DNA from: an uncultured Oscillospiraceae bacterium
Lineage (GTDB): Bacteria > Bacillota > Clostridia > Oscillospirales > Acutalibacteraceae
Direction of reading: 5' to 3'
NCBI GenBank assembly: GCA_902490735.1
Contig: CABUFC010000004.1
Location: forward strand, 68,040 to 132,039
Length of the DNA stretch: 64,000 bases
In this document: positions 25,435 to 34,506 of the stretch, one piece after another
Layout: each line of letters opens with the position of its first letter
Numbering within the stretch: the stretch's first letter is position 1
Program-made: the position numbers and the translations under genes
The notes under the pieces: generated by a model
The model's database searches: none
What the model was told of the DNA's origin: nothing
Seen by the model: only the letters and a program-made list of their open reading frames with translations

Positions 25435-25463
25435 ATTTTAGCACAACAGAAGGGTTTTGTCAA
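25435..25463 (-). promoter_or_regulatory. Promoter of the metY-metA operon
   Basis: On the minus strand TTGACA (25458-25463) and TAAAAT (25435-25440) are separated by 17 bp. Confidence 0.85.
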
Positions 25464-25467
25464 CTAT

Positions 25468-25496
25468 TTGACATTAATAAATATTAAATATATAAT
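25468..25496 (+). promoter_or_regulatory. Promoter of cca
   Basis: TTGACA (25468-25473) and TATAAT (25491-25496) match consensus at 17-bp spacing. Its -35 box is 4 bp from the -35 box of the metY promoter, forming a dyad. Confidence 0.88.
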
Positions 25497-25516
25497 ACAA
25501 TCAGCGGGAGGCGAAT

Positions 25517-26629
25517 ATGAGCGGTTTAATCACAGCTTATGAAGTTTTAAGGATTATTGAATCGCACGGATTTCGGGCTTTTTTAGTCGGTGGAGCCGTG
25601 CGGGATATCGTTATGGGAAAAATTCCAAGCGATTATGATATTGCAACAAGCGCAAGTCCTTATAAAATAAAGGAAATCTTTTCAAGCTTTAAACAGTATT
25701 TATCCGGCGAACGCTATAAAACGGTCGGGGTAATTTTTAAAGGAACAAACTTTGAAATTACCACTTTTAGAGAAGAATCGGGTTACGGCGATCACCGCCA
25801 CCCGGACGTTACAAGCGCTTCAAACATTAACAGCGATGTTTTGCGGCGCGATTTTACCATTAACGCCATTTACATGGATAAAAACGGTGAAATATTTGAT
25901 CCGCTTTTAGGAAAAGAGGATATAAAAAAGCGACTTATACGCGCTGTCGGCAACGCTGACGAGCGATTTTCAGAGGACGCTCTTAGAATACTAAGAGCCG
26001 TACGATTTGCGTCGGCGCTTTGCTTTAAAATTGAAAGCGAAACCGCCTTGGCAATGCGTCGCTGTGCGCCTCTTATAAAAAACATTTCTAAAGAAAGAAT
26101 TACCGAAGAGCTTAAAAAAGCGGTTGCAGGAGAGGCTTTTTTTGAGGTGCTTTCGAACTTTTCGGATGTGTTTTTTACGGCAACAGGCGATTTGCCTTTA
26201 TTTTCAGACAAAGAAAAAGCGGCCTTTAAACTTTTAACCGCAGACGAAAAATTTTATTTTTTCCTTTCAAAGCTTACCACCGGTTTAAACCGGTTAGCGC
26301 TATCTTCCCGGCAGAAAAAAACGGCCGCGTTTTTACACAAGTATTTAAACGCCGAAACAATAAGACTTTCACAGCTTTTTTATGAGGATGAATTTTCCGC
26401 AAATGTGTTTTTAAAAATAAAAAAAGCCTGTGGCGAAGAAATAATACTCCCCGATTATTTTATTTACAAAATTAAAGACTTAGCGGTAAACGGAAACGAT
26501 CTTGATATAAATCCAAAGCTTAAAGGAAAAGCTCTTAAAGAAGCTCTTTTTGCAGTAGCAGACGGAAGGCTTTTAAACGACCGCGAAAAAATACTTGAAT
26601 TTATTCGGCTCTTATATATTGACAAATAA
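25517..26629 (+). CDS. cca: CCA tRNA nucleotidyltransferase
   Basis: Class II nucleotidyltransferase (370 residues) that adds or repairs the 3' CCA end of tRNAs. The catalytic head shows FLVGGAVRDIVMG and PSDYDIATSASP with the two metal-binding aspartates, then DVLRRDFTINAIYMD and the RNA-binding EDALRILRAVRFAS. The C-terminal tail is short and I see no HD domain, so it is shorter than many clostridial homologues. GGGAGG precedes the ATG. The tRNA seen nearby already encodes CCA, so the enzyme may serve mainly in repair. Confidence 0.93.
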   Translation: MSGLITAYEVLRIIESHGFRAFLVGGAVRDIVMGKIPSDYDIATSASPYKIKEIFSSFKQYLSGERYKTVGVIFKGTNFEITTFREESGYGDHRHPDVTSASNINSDVLRRDFTINAIYMDKNGEIFDPLLGKEDIKKRLIRAVGNADERFSEDALRILRAVRFASALCFKIESETALAMRRCAPLIKNISKERITEELKKAVAGEAFFEVLSNFSDVFFTATGDLPLFSDKEKAAFKLLTADEKFYFFLSKLTTGLNRLALSSRQKKTAAFLHKYLNAETIRLSQLFYEDEFSANVFLKIKKACGEEIILPDYFIYKIKDLAVNGNDLDINPKLKGKALKEALFAVADGRLLNDREKILEFIRLLYIDK

Positions 26630-26689
26630 GCTTTCTTTTGCTATATTTCAAATAGGCTTTAAAACCAGATTATTTTAAGGAGGATTTTT

Positions 26690-26824
26690 ATGACAAAATA
26701 CGTATGCACCATCTGCGGTTATGAGTATGACGGCGAAATTCCTTTTGAAGAATTACCCGATGACTATGTATGCCCACTTTGCGGCGTTGGCAAAGAAGAC
26801 TTCGAGGCGGTTACAGAGGAATAA
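26690..26824 (+). CDS. Rubredoxin
   Basis: A 44-residue one-iron electron carrier with the two knuckles CTICGYEYD and CPLCGVGKEDF, giving the four cysteine ligands of the Fe site. It is slightly shorter than the usual 52-54 residues because the loop between the knuckles is reduced to about 22 residues. AAGGAGG precedes the ATG. It probably passes electrons to rubrerythrin or other oxygen- and peroxide-reducing proteins encoded in this window. It stands alone between cca and a strong terminator. Confidence 0.93.
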   Translation: MTKYVCTICGYEYDGEIPFEELPDDYVCPLCGVGKEDFEAVTEE

Positions 26825-26828
26825 AGAC

Positions 26829-26855
26829 ATCCCCGAAAGCGTTGCTTTCGGGGAT
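26829..26855. terminator. Bidirectional terminator
   Basis: ATCCCCGAAAGC and GCTTTCGGGGAT form a 12-bp stem around GTT, between the convergent rubredoxin and ATPase genes. Confidence 0.9.
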
Positions 26856-26858
26856 ATT

Positions 26859-27887
26859 TTAATTTTCAGAAATTATTTTTTCAAACAGTTTATCTAAAAC
26901 GTCAAAATCCATTGCGTTTATATAGTAGCTTTCAAGCTCGTCGTGCAGCGCTTTGGCGCGCTTTACCGATTCGCCTGCAAGATTTATTAGTTTTAATGCT
27001 TCGTTGTTATCGGTATAGAGTTCTTTAACAATATTTTTAGGAATTTTTTTATACATATCGGGCAACATTGCTGCCCCCTCTTTTTTTATTTCGTGGAAAG
27101 CACAGCTTGTAAAAATACCGGTTGTGCCGCCTAAAATGATATGCTCGGTTGTGTTTCTTAGTACCGAACAGGGCATAACCGTCTTTTCGGCTTTTAGATG
27201 ATTATCCATAATCTCGCATAAAAGCGCATTCGACGCGGCTTTATATTCGTCGTTGATTATAAATGCTTCGGTAACGCTATTGACGGTATTTTGGCATATC
27301 TCGGTTTTGCCGACCGATACAGCCGAAAGCAGGCGAACTTCGGTTTTTCCAATTTTGTATTCATTTGAAAAGCAGTCGTTTGCTACGCGTTTTACAGCGT
27401 TATAATCAACAAAGTTTTGTGCTGTGTAAAAAACGCTTCGCCTTAATGCGGCGGCGGATTTTATATATATCGACGCTTTAGCATGACAGCTTGATATTTC
27501 ATTGTTAAGCCTTTCGATTTCGGATAAATGCAGCCTTAATTTATCAGTATTAAAACCGGCCGCAGTATCTACTATTGTTTCAAATGCACCCGGGTATTTC
27601 GGCTCTACGGTATGTGGCGGTGTACCGTCTATTATTGCGAAGTTTTTGGTTTTATTGTACATTCCGTCAAGGCTTTTGGGGTCGCTAGTGCAAGGATAGT
27701 ATTCGCACTCGTCGAGGCTTTTGTTTGACCACTTTAAAAGTCTTTTTATAAGACTGCTTTTGCCGCTTCCGGGACCACCCTTTATTATGTAAAATCTGCC
27801 GCCGGAACAAAAAGGATAAAAGCTGTCAAACAAGCCTGAAAAGCCGTTTTCGGTGTTAGAACCCAAAAAATAATCTTTATTATTCAT
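26859..27887 (-). CDS. P-loop ATPase of unknown role
   Basis: Soluble nucleoside triphosphatase of 342 residues with Walker A IKGGPGSGKSSLI at about residue 37 and a region with TKNFAIIDGTPPHTVEPKYPGAFE that likely holds the Walker B/switch residues. It resembles the PRK06851-type ATPases common in Clostridia and Bacilli, which usually have a second degenerate P-loop in the C-terminal half; only one clear P-loop is visible here. No operon partner is present. The biological role is not known. Confidence 0.7.
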   Translation of the reverse strand: MNNKDYFLGSNTENGFSGLFDSFYPFCSGGRFYIIKGGPGSGKSSLIKRLLKWSNKSLDECEYYPCTSDPKSLDGMYNKTKNFAIIDGTPPHTVEPKYPGAFETIVDTAAGFNTDKLRLHLSEIERLNNEISSCHAKASIYIKSAAALRRSVFYTAQNFVDYNAVKRVANDCFSNEYKIGKTEVRLLSAVSVGKTEICQNTVNSVTEAFIINDEYKAASNALLCEIMDNHLKAEKTVMPCSVLRNTTEHIILGGTTGIFTSCAFHEIKKEGAAMLPDMYKKIPKNIVKELYTDNNEALKLINLAGESVKRAKALHDELESYYINAMDFDVLDKLFEKIISEN

Positions 27888-27969
27888 GTTTTTGCCCCTT
27901 TTATTTTATTCAACATTATTCTATTCGCGAAAAACCCGATTTGTGACCCCGGAAATTTTGTCTATACTC

Positions 27970-27999
27970 TTTACATTTAATTACAGTTTATGATATAAT
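27970..27999 (+). promoter_or_regulatory. Promoter of the lipoprotein/two-component operon
   Basis: TTTACA (27970-27975) and TATAAT (27994-27999) with 18-bp spacing precede the start at 28028. Confidence 0.7.
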
Positions 28000-28027
28000 G
28001 ATATAAATATTTAAAAGGGGGATTAGT

Positions 28028-29335
28028 ATGTTAAAGAAGTTTTGCGCTTTTTTGCTTGCGGCAGTACTGGCTTTAACCTTTTGCGGCTGCAAAAGCTCTC
28101 CCTTTAATGCGGACACTCTTATTTCTCCGCCTAATCCCACCGGTGATTTTGCGCCTATTAAAGAAGCGTTGCAAAAATCCGTTGCCGGGAAGTTTAAGCT
28201 TAAATTTCCTATCGGCGGAAGCTACCGCTCGGCGTTTATTTTTGCCGACCTTGAGCAAAGCGGAAAAGAAGATTACTGTGTTGCTTTTTACACCTTAAGC
28301 GATTCAGAAGAGTCCGCTATCCACATAAATTTAATTAAACACATTAAAGACACCTGGGTTTCCGTAAGCGATTTATTTTATTCTGCTGAAGAAATTGAAA
28401 AGGTTGAATTTGCCGACCTTTCAAAAGACGGCTTTTTGGAAATACTTGTAGGTTACAGGGTGTATTCCGATGTGGACAAAAAGGTTTCGGTTTACAGCAT
28501 ATCGGCTGATACAATGCGCCAGCGGCTTTTAGAGGATTACAGTCAATTTATTGTGACAGACCTTACAGTTGACGGTAAAAACGAGCTTTTTGTTATTAAT
28601 CGCACCCCTTCGGATAATTCGGCTACCGCAGCGCTTTACACGCTGAATTCGGGCGGCATTAAGGAAGAGGCGTTGTGCGCTATCGACGGCAACGTAAATT
28701 CTTACAACCTGCCGGTGCTTTCAAAGCTTGGAAACGATCAGCCGGCGGTGTTGGTTGACGCTTACACCTCAAAAGGTATGATAACCGAAATTATTTACTA
28801 CAAGGACGGCCGGCTTGTCGCTCCGTTTTTTGACAGCAAGTTAGGCATGAACTCCGTATTGCAAAGGGACGGTAACACTGAAATTACCGATATAAATAAC
28901 GACGGCAGGATTGACGTGCCGCTTTTATCGGCGCTTACTCTTACGGCTAACAGCGAAGGCTCGAGTTATATGACCACATGGGTAAATTATAACGGTTCAG
29001 AGTTGTACGCCGTAGCACACACGGTGACAAACAGTCTTGACAATTATTACATTGTAATTCCGGAAAACTTGGCGGAAAACATTGGCGTTGAAAGACTGCC
29101 CTTGGAAAAACTTAGAGTTTTTTATTTGTGGGACAAGGTGCAGGACGCACCGTTAAACGAATTATTCCGCATAAAGGTTGAGGATTCGGCATCTTATAAA
29201 AGCGAAAACAAAGACGGCTTTTTTGAGCTTACGCGTGACAGTGTTTATGTGTACTCCGCAAAAATAGCCGAGGCCGGCACTAAATACAACGTAACCGAAA
29301 AACTGCTTAAAGACAGTTTTAAGCTTATTGTCTAA
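28028..29335 (+). CDS. Lipoprotein with FG-GAP-like repeats, linked to a two-component system
   Basis: Predicted surface lipoprotein of 435 residues with signal peptide and lipobox ending FCGC (lipidated Cys about residue 20). The mature part has short repeats resembling FG-GAP/VCBS blades: FADLEQSGKEDYCVAF, FADLSKDGFLEILVGY, VTDLTVDGKNELFVI and ITDINNDGRIDVPLL, which have the Asp-rich loops of a calcium-binding beta-propeller. It is 14 bp before an OmpR-type regulator and the same transcript continues into a sensor kinase. It may be an accessory sensor for that system, which is inference. Confidence 0.8.
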   Translation: MLKKFCAFLLAAVLALTFCGCKSSPFNADTLISPPNPTGDFAPIKEALQKSVAGKFKLKFPIGGSYRSAFIFADLEQSGKEDYCVAFYTLSDSEESAIHINLIKHIKDTWVSVSDLFYSAEEIEKVEFADLSKDGFLEILVGYRVYSDVDKKVSVYSISADTMRQRLLEDYSQFIVTDLTVDGKNELFVINRTPSDNSATAALYTLNSGGIKEEALCAIDGNVNSYNLPVLSKLGNDQPAVLVDAYTSKGMITEIIYYKDGRLVAPFFDSKLGMNSVLQRDGNTEITDINNDGRIDVPLLSALTLTANSEGSSYMTTWVNYNGSELYAVAHTVTNSLDNYYIVIPENLAENIGVERLPLEKLRVFYLWDKVQDAPLNELFRIKVEDSASYKSENKDGFFELTRDSVYVYSAKIAEAGTKYNVTEKLLKDSFKLIV

Positions 29336-29349
29336 TACTGGAGGATAAC

Positions 29350-30045
29350 ATGAGAAAAATTTTGGTTTGCGAAGACGAAGTTCCGATCCGCGAGTTTGAA
29401 GTTATTAATCTTACCCGCGCAGGCTACCAGGTTATTGAAGCCGGAAGCGGCGAAGAGGCGCTTGATATTTATTCAAACGAACCCGACTTTGACATTGCGC
29501 TTCTTGATATCTCCATGCCCGGCATGGACGGTTTTGCTCTTTGCAAAGAACTTAGAAAGCGCTCGAAAAATTTAGGCATAATAATGCTTACCGCAAGAAC
29601 CCAGGAGATGGACAAGGTAAACGGCCTTATGCTTGGTGCGGACGATTATATTACAAAACCTTTTTCTCCTAGCGAACTTTTGGCGCGCGTGGATTCGCTT
29701 TACAGAAGGGTTGAAATGCAAAGCGAAGCAAAAGCTCCGAGCGAGGAAATTACCCTTGGCGAGCTCTCCTTAAATTTAAGACGACGCACACTGTCAAAGC
29801 GCGGGCAGTTAATAGAGCTTACCCAGGTAGAATTTCAAATTATCGAATTCTTCTTTCAAAACCCGAATGTGGCACTATCGAGAACCGAAATTTTAAACAA
29901 GGTTTGGGGTGACGAATATTTCGGCGAAGAAAAAATTGTTGACGTAAATATTAGACGTCTTAGAATAAAAATAGAGGACGATCCCGGAAATCCCCGGTAT
30001 TTACTTACAGTTTGGGGCATGGGATATAAATGGAACGCTAAGTAG
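29350..30045 (+). CDS. OmpR/PhoB-type response regulator
   Basis: DNA-binding response regulator of 231 residues. The receiver domain (1-120) has the acidic pocket CEDE, phosphoacceptor D53 in LLDISMPGMDG, the Thr in MLTAR and Lys in ITKPFSP. The C-terminal winged helix (about 135-230) reads ITLGELSLNLRRRT, LTQVEFQIIEFF and VDVNIRRLRIKIEDD. It is followed 8 bp later by its likely cognate kinase. Targets cannot be predicted. Confidence 0.96.
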   Translation: MRKILVCEDEVPIREFEVINLTRAGYQVIEAGSGEEALDIYSNEPDFDIALLDISMPGMDGFALCKELRKRSKNLGIIMLTARTQEMDKVNGLMLGADDYITKPFSPSELLARVDSLYRRVEMQSEAKAPSEEITLGELSLNLRRRTLSKRGQLIELTQVEFQIIEFFFQNPNVALSRTEILNKVWGDEYFGEEKIVDVNIRRLRIKIEDDPGNPRYLLTVWGMGYKWNAK

Positions 30046-30053
30046 GTTTTTAT

Positions 30054-31490
30054 ATGCTTAAAATTGCCAAAAAGGGAATTACAAGACGTTTAATTATAAA
30101 TGTGCTGTCTGTTACGCTGGCGGCCTTTGTTATCGTTGGCATTACCCTTTGCGGAATATCCTCTTATATAATTAAAAACGATATTAAAGCACAAGCCGAA
30201 GAGCTTTTTACCGGTTACAACATGCTGGCATCCTGTAAAGCTTCCGAGTTTGAAGGGCGCGCCCGCGAATATATTGAAGCCTTTGCCAACAAAGACAAAA
30301 TCGAGATTGAGGTTTTTGATTCAAGCGGCAAAATGATTATATCTTCAAGCGGCTTTTTATATATCGACAATGATATGCCCGATTATGACGCCGCAAAAGA
30401 ATCCACAGGCGGCTACGCTACCTGGTCCGGAAAAAACAGCGCCGGCGAGCGCGTTATGGCAGGTACCGAAATTTTAAGCGATTTCGGCTACGGATCTAAC
30501 GGTGCCGTAAGATGGGTGGTTTCTTGCGAAGCTGCCGAGTCAAGGATAGTTTTAATAAATATTGGAATAATCGTATTTTTGACGGTCTTATTTATAATTA
30601 TTTTTATTTGGAGCTTTTATTTTATAAAATCCATTGTAGACCCCATACGCGAAGTAAGCGTTATTACCAGAAAAATAGCCCTCGGCGACTTTAAAGCCAG
30701 AATAAACATAAAATCGGACGATGAAATAGGCGAGCTTTGCGACGGTATTAATCACATGGCAAACGAACTTGCGCTTACAGACGAGATGAAAAACGACTTT
30801 ATTTCGTCTGTTTCTCACGAGTTAAGAACTCCGCTTACCGCAATACGCGGCTGGGGAGAAACAGCAAAAATGTCGCTTGAAAACCCGGACAAAGAGCTGT
30901 TGCAAAAATCGCTCGACGTTATTTTAAAGGAGACCGACAGGCTTTCAGGGCTTGTTGAAGAATTGCTGGACTTTTCAAGGATGCAGTCCGGAAGGCTTTC
31001 GTTAAATATGCGAAAAAGCGATATTTCCGTGCCCTTTTACGAGGCTGTCGAAATGTATACCGAGCTTGCCAAGCAACGTGAAATTGAGCTTGTTGTTTCT
31101 TTGCAGGAAAATCTTCCGCCGGTGTTTGGTGATCCCGACAGGCTAAAACAGGTGTTTATAAACGTTTTGGATAATGCCGTAAAATACACCGACAAGGGCG
31201 GTCAAATATTAATTTCCGGGTTTTTAGAAGAGGGTTGTATTACAATTAAGGTTATAGACACGGGCGTAGGTATACCCGCGCAGGACCTAGACCGAGTAAA
31301 AGAAAAATTCTTTAAATCCAACAAAACGGTTCGCGGCAGCGGCATAGGGCTTGCTGTCGCAGACGAAATAATGAAACAACACAACGGGCTTTTGTTTTTG
31401 GAAAGCCGTGAAGGCGTTGGAACAACAGTTACCATCGTGGTACCGGTAGCTCCGGAAGACGAAGAGCCTTCGCAAGCACAAGGAGAATAG
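30054..31490 (+). CDS. Sensor histidine kinase
   Basis: Membrane sensor kinase of 478 residues. Two transmembrane helices (about 14-36 and 166-190) bracket an extracytoplasmic domain. A HAMP linker (about 190-242), a HisKA dimerisation domain with H255 in SSVSHELRTPLTAI, and an ATPase domain with N-box NVLDNAVKYTDKG, DTGVGIP and GSGIGLAVADEI follow. It forms an operon with the response regulator and the FG-GAP-like lipoprotein, a plausible extracytoplasmic partner. The signal is unknown. Confidence 0.96.
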   Translation: MLKIAKKGITRRLIINVLSVTLAAFVIVGITLCGISSYIIKNDIKAQAEELFTGYNMLASCKASEFEGRAREYIEAFANKDKIEIEVFDSSGKMIISSSGFLYIDNDMPDYDAAKESTGGYATWSGKNSAGERVMAGTEILSDFGYGSNGAVRWVVSCEAAESRIVLINIGIIVFLTVLFIIIFIWSFYFIKSIVDPIREVSVITRKIALGDFKARINIKSDDEIGELCDGINHMANELALTDEMKNDFISSVSHELRTPLTAIRGWGETAKMSLENPDKELLQKSLDVILKETDRLSGLVEELLDFSRMQSGRLSLNMRKSDISVPFYEAVEMYTELAKQREIELVVSLQENLPPVFGDPDRLKQVFINVLDNAVKYTDKGGQILISGFLEEGCITIKVIDTGVGIPAQDLDRVKEKFFKSNKTVRGSGIGLAVADEIMKQHNGLLFLESREGVGTTVTIVVPVAPEDEEPSQAQGE

Positions 31491-31491
31491 T

Positions 31492-32574
31492 ATGAAAAAA
31501 TGCACAAGCATAGGCGGGCAAGCGCTTATTGAGGGAATTATGATGAAGGGCCCTTACAAAACGGTTATGGCCGTTAGGGCGCCGGACGGTTCGATAACCA
31601 CAGAGGAGCAGTCCGACAAAAGACTTATAAATAAATCCAAAGTATTTAAAGTTCCGCTAATTCGCGGTGCGGTAAATTTTATTGACGCACTTATTTCCGG
31701 ATATAAGGCGCTTATGCGCTCGGCAGATCTTTCGGGGCTTACAGACCTTGAAGAAGAAGAGGAAAATAAAAAAGCCGCCGAAAAAAAGGCGGCAAAGGCA
31801 AAACGCAAGGCCGCGCACGAAGGCAAAAGCGAGCAGGAGCAAAACGAGATTTACGAGGCCGTTTTAAACGACGCTTTGGCGGAAAAAACCGACGAAGAAA
31901 AGCAAAAAAGCAAAAAAGCGACCGATCGACTTATTTCGGCGCTTATGATTGTGGCAACCGTTTTAGGTGTTGTAATTGCAGTATTTCTTTTTATGTATTT
32001 ACCTGCAAAATTGTTTAACTTAATTAACGGTGCCGCCGGAAATTCCATATCTTACTTACGCGCTCTGTTTGAGGGAATTTTAAAAATAATTATTTTCTTG
32101 CTTTATATTGTGCTTGTGTCTAAAACGCCCGATATTAAGCGCGTTTTTATGTATCATGGCGCGGAGCATAAGTCGATAGCCTGCTACGAAAACGGTTTAG
32201 AGCTTACAGTTGAAAATGTGCAAAAACAAACCAGGTTTCACCCGCGCTGCGGAACTTCGTTTATGATTGTAATGCTTATTGTTGGCATTTTGTTTACATT
32301 TTTATTGCAGACGGTTTTTCCTGTTGTTACAACAATTTTGCCCCTTTGGGTTGCGGTTAAAATACTGATTTTACCGATTATTTGCGGACTCGGTTATGAG
32401 TTTATTCGTTACTGCGGCCGACACGATAATGCGCTTACTAAAATTCTTGCGGCTCCCGGGCTTTGGACGCAGCGAATAACCACAAAGCCTCCTTCTGACG
32501 ATATGTGCGAAGTAGCAATTACCGCCCTTTGCGCCGTAATTCCGGATGACGGAAGCGACACAATTAAAAAATGA
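31492..32574 (+). CDS. DUF1385 / YqhQ family membrane protein
   Basis: Membrane protein of 360 residues in the DUF1385 family (B. subtilis YqhQ), present in many Firmicutes and of unknown function. The signature IGGQALIEGIMMKGP opens the protein and MYHGAEHKSIACYENG with TRFHPRCGTSFM marks the conserved His/Cys-rich core. Four hydrophobic segments are visible, and between residues 80 and 140 there is a highly charged Lys/Glu/Ala-rich helical insert. Its stop overlaps the start of prmC by 4 bp, so the genes are cotranscribed. Confidence 0.88.
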   Translation: MKKCTSIGGQALIEGIMMKGPYKTVMAVRAPDGSITTEEQSDKRLINKSKVFKVPLIRGAVNFIDALISGYKALMRSADLSGLTDLEEEEENKKAAEKKAAKAKRKAAHEGKSEQEQNEIYEAVLNDALAEKTDEEKQKSKKATDRLISALMIVATVLGVVIAVFLFMYLPAKLFNLINGAAGNSISYLRALFEGILKIIIFLLYIVLVSKTPDIKRVFMYHGAEHKSIACYENGLELTVENVQKQTRFHPRCGTSFMIVMLIVGILFTFLLQTVFPVVTTILPLWVAVKILILPIICGLGYEFIRYCGRHDNALTKILAAPGLWTQRITTKPPSDDMCEVAITALCAVIPDDGSDTIKK

Positions 32575-33317
32575 ACGAGCTTGAAAAAAAATTAAAGCTT
32601 TACGGCATAGAAGATTTTCAATTTGAAGCAAAGCAACTATCGGTATTTAGCGGAAAAGATCTTGAAAATGCGTTAGCTCGCAGGCTTTTAAGAGAGCCGC
32701 TGCAATATATTTTAGGCGAGTGGGAGTTTTATTCGCTTCCATTTTGCGTAGGCCCCGGCGTTCTTATACCGAGAGCCGATACCGAAACCCTTGTAGACGT
32801 TGCACTAAAGGTTGTAAAAAAGGACAGCCGTGTTATTGATTTATGCTCGGGCTCCGGGTGCGTTGCAATAGCTATTGAAAAAAACAGCGGCTGTTTTATG
32901 ACCGCCCTTGAAAACTCTGAGGATGCCATTAAGTATTTAAAGCTAAATATAGAAAAAAATCGCTCGAATATAAAAATTATACAAGAGGATATTTTTAAGT
33001 TTGTGCCGAATGAAAAGGTGGATGTTATTTTATCAAATCCGCCGTACATAAAAACAAAGGACCTGAAATTCTTACAAAAGGAAGTAACATTCGAACCTCT
33101 GTGCGCACTTGATGGCGGTGAGGACGGGCTTTTGTTTTACAGACGTATTTTAGAATTTATACCGTTTTTAAATCCGGGCGGCCACATTATTGTGGAGGTT
33201 GGGTATGACACTTCTTCAGATGTACAAAAATTGTTTGAAAATGCAGGTCTTATAACTAAAGCGGTTAAAGATTTAAGCGGAATTAACAGGGTGATTTTTG
33301 GTACTCTGGCCGATTGA
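32571..33317 (+). CDS. prmC: Release factor glutamine methyltransferase
   Basis: S-adenosylmethionine-dependent enzyme (248 residues) that methylates the GGQ glutamine of release factors RF1 and RF2. Motif I is VIDLCSGSGCVAIAI and the substrate-binding signature NPPYIK is at about residue 154. The N-terminal helical domain contains LLREPLQYILGEWEFY, typical of PrmC. It overlaps the DUF1385 gene by ATGA and lies before recA. Slightly shorter than most homologues (about 280 residues). Confidence 0.93.
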   Translation: MNELEKKLKLYGIEDFQFEAKQLSVFSGKDLENALARRLLREPLQYILGEWEFYSLPFCVGPGVLIPRADTETLVDVALKVVKKDSRVIDLCSGSGCVAIAIEKNSGCFMTALENSEDAIKYLKLNIEKNRSNIKIIQEDIFKFVPNEKVDVILSNPPYIKTKDLKFLQKEVTFEPLCALDGGEDGLLFYRRILEFIPFLNPGGHIIVEVGYDTSSDVQKLFENAGLITKAVKDLSGINRVIFGTLAD

Positions 33318-33375
33318 ATTTTTTAAATAAATAAAATAAAATTATAAGGCAAAATACACTTTAAGGAGAAATATA

Positions 33376-34506
33376 ATGGCAAACGAAAAATTAAAATCAC
33401 TTGAAACGGTAATAAACTTACTTGACAAACGTTTTGGCGCCGGCACCGTAATGAAGCTTGGGGATAATGCGGCTATGTCAGTAGAACATATTTCTTCAGG
33501 GTCGCTGGCTCTCGATTTAGCGCTTGGCATTGGCGGGCTTCCTCGCGGCAGAATAACCGAGATGTACGGTCCGGAGTCTTCCGGTAAAACCACTTTGGCA
33601 CTGCACGCAGTAGCAGAGGCCCAAAAAATCGGCGGAATTGCGGCATTTATTGACGTTGAGCACGCGCTTGATCCCGTATATGCAAAAGCACTTGGCGTTG
33701 ATATTGACAATCTTTTAGTTTCCCAGCCTGACAGCGGCGAACAGGCTTTGGAAATTGCCGAAAGTCTTATCCGCTCGGGCGCTATCGACATTATTGTTGT
33801 TGACTCTGTTGCGGCACTAACCCCTAAAGCCGAAATAGAAGGCGATATGGGCGACGCCATGCCGGGTCTTCAGGCAAGGCTTATGTCTCAGGCGATGAGA
33901 AAGCTTTCTGCTGTAATCTCAAAATCTAACTGCGTTGCCATTTTTATTAACCAGCTTCGTGAAAAAATCGGCGTTTTCTACGGTTCGAACGAAACAACCA
34001 CCGGCGGCCGCGCATTAAAATTTTATGCTTCCGTAAGAATTGACATAAGAAGGGTTGAAACCTTAAAGTCTGGCGGCGAAATGATAGGCTCGCACACAAG
34101 AGCAAAGGTTGTTAAAAACAAGGTGGCACCACCCTTCCGCGATGCAGAATTCGATATAATGTACGGAAAAGGAATATCAAAAGAAAGCGAAATTGTTGAG
34201 CTCGGCGTAAAATATGAAGTGTTAGAGCGCACCGGTGCTTTCTATTACTACAACGAAGAACGCATTGGCCAGGGCAAAGAAAATGCAAAGAAATATTTTG
34301 AAGATAATCCCGAAAAAATGGCCGAAGTGCGCGAAAAAATAATGGAAGCCGTTGAAAAGGCGAACAAAACCGAGGAGAAGCTTGCAAAACACCATGGACT
34401 AAAACCGGGTGAAAAACCTGCCGAGGACGCGGTTGAAGCCATAACAAATCCAAAACCCCCGAGAAAAGCTATTAGTATTGACGTTGCTGTAGACGACGAC
34501 GAATAA
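33376..34506 (+). CDS. recA: Recombinase A
   Basis: DNA-dependent ATPase for homologous recombination and SOS induction, 376 residues with a long acidic tail. Walker A is GPESSGKTTLAL, Walker B IIVVDSVAAL, and the L2/DNA loop region includes INQLREKIGVFYGSNETTTGG. The C-terminus ends DVAVDDDE. AAGGAG precedes the ATG. The stop codon overlaps the start of recX (TAATG), a common arrangement. Confidence 0.98.
   Translation: MANEKLKSLETVINLLDKRFGAGTVMKLGDNAAMSVEHISSGSLALDLALGIGGLPRGRITEMYGPESSGKTTLALHAVAEAQKIGGIAAFIDVEHALDPVYAKALGVDIDNLLVSQPDSGEQALEIAESLIRSGAIDIIVVDSVAALTPKAEIEGDMGDAMPGLQARLMSQAMRKLSAVISKSNCVAIFINQLREKIGVFYGSNETTTGGRALKFYASVRIDIRRVETLKSGGEMIGSHTRAKVVKNKVAPPFRDAEFDIMYGKGISKESEIVELGVKYEVLERTGAFYYYNEERIGQGKENAKKYFEDNPEKMAEVREKIMEAVEKANKTEEKLAKHHGLKPGEKPAEDAVEAITNPKPPRKAISIDVAVDDDE

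Noticed and set aside
25257..25463. SAM riboswitch or Met T-box before metY
   Set aside because: The predicted leader is only about 170 nt, contains no S-box core, no T-box core and no specifier stem, and is largely filled by the peptide ORF and the terminator.
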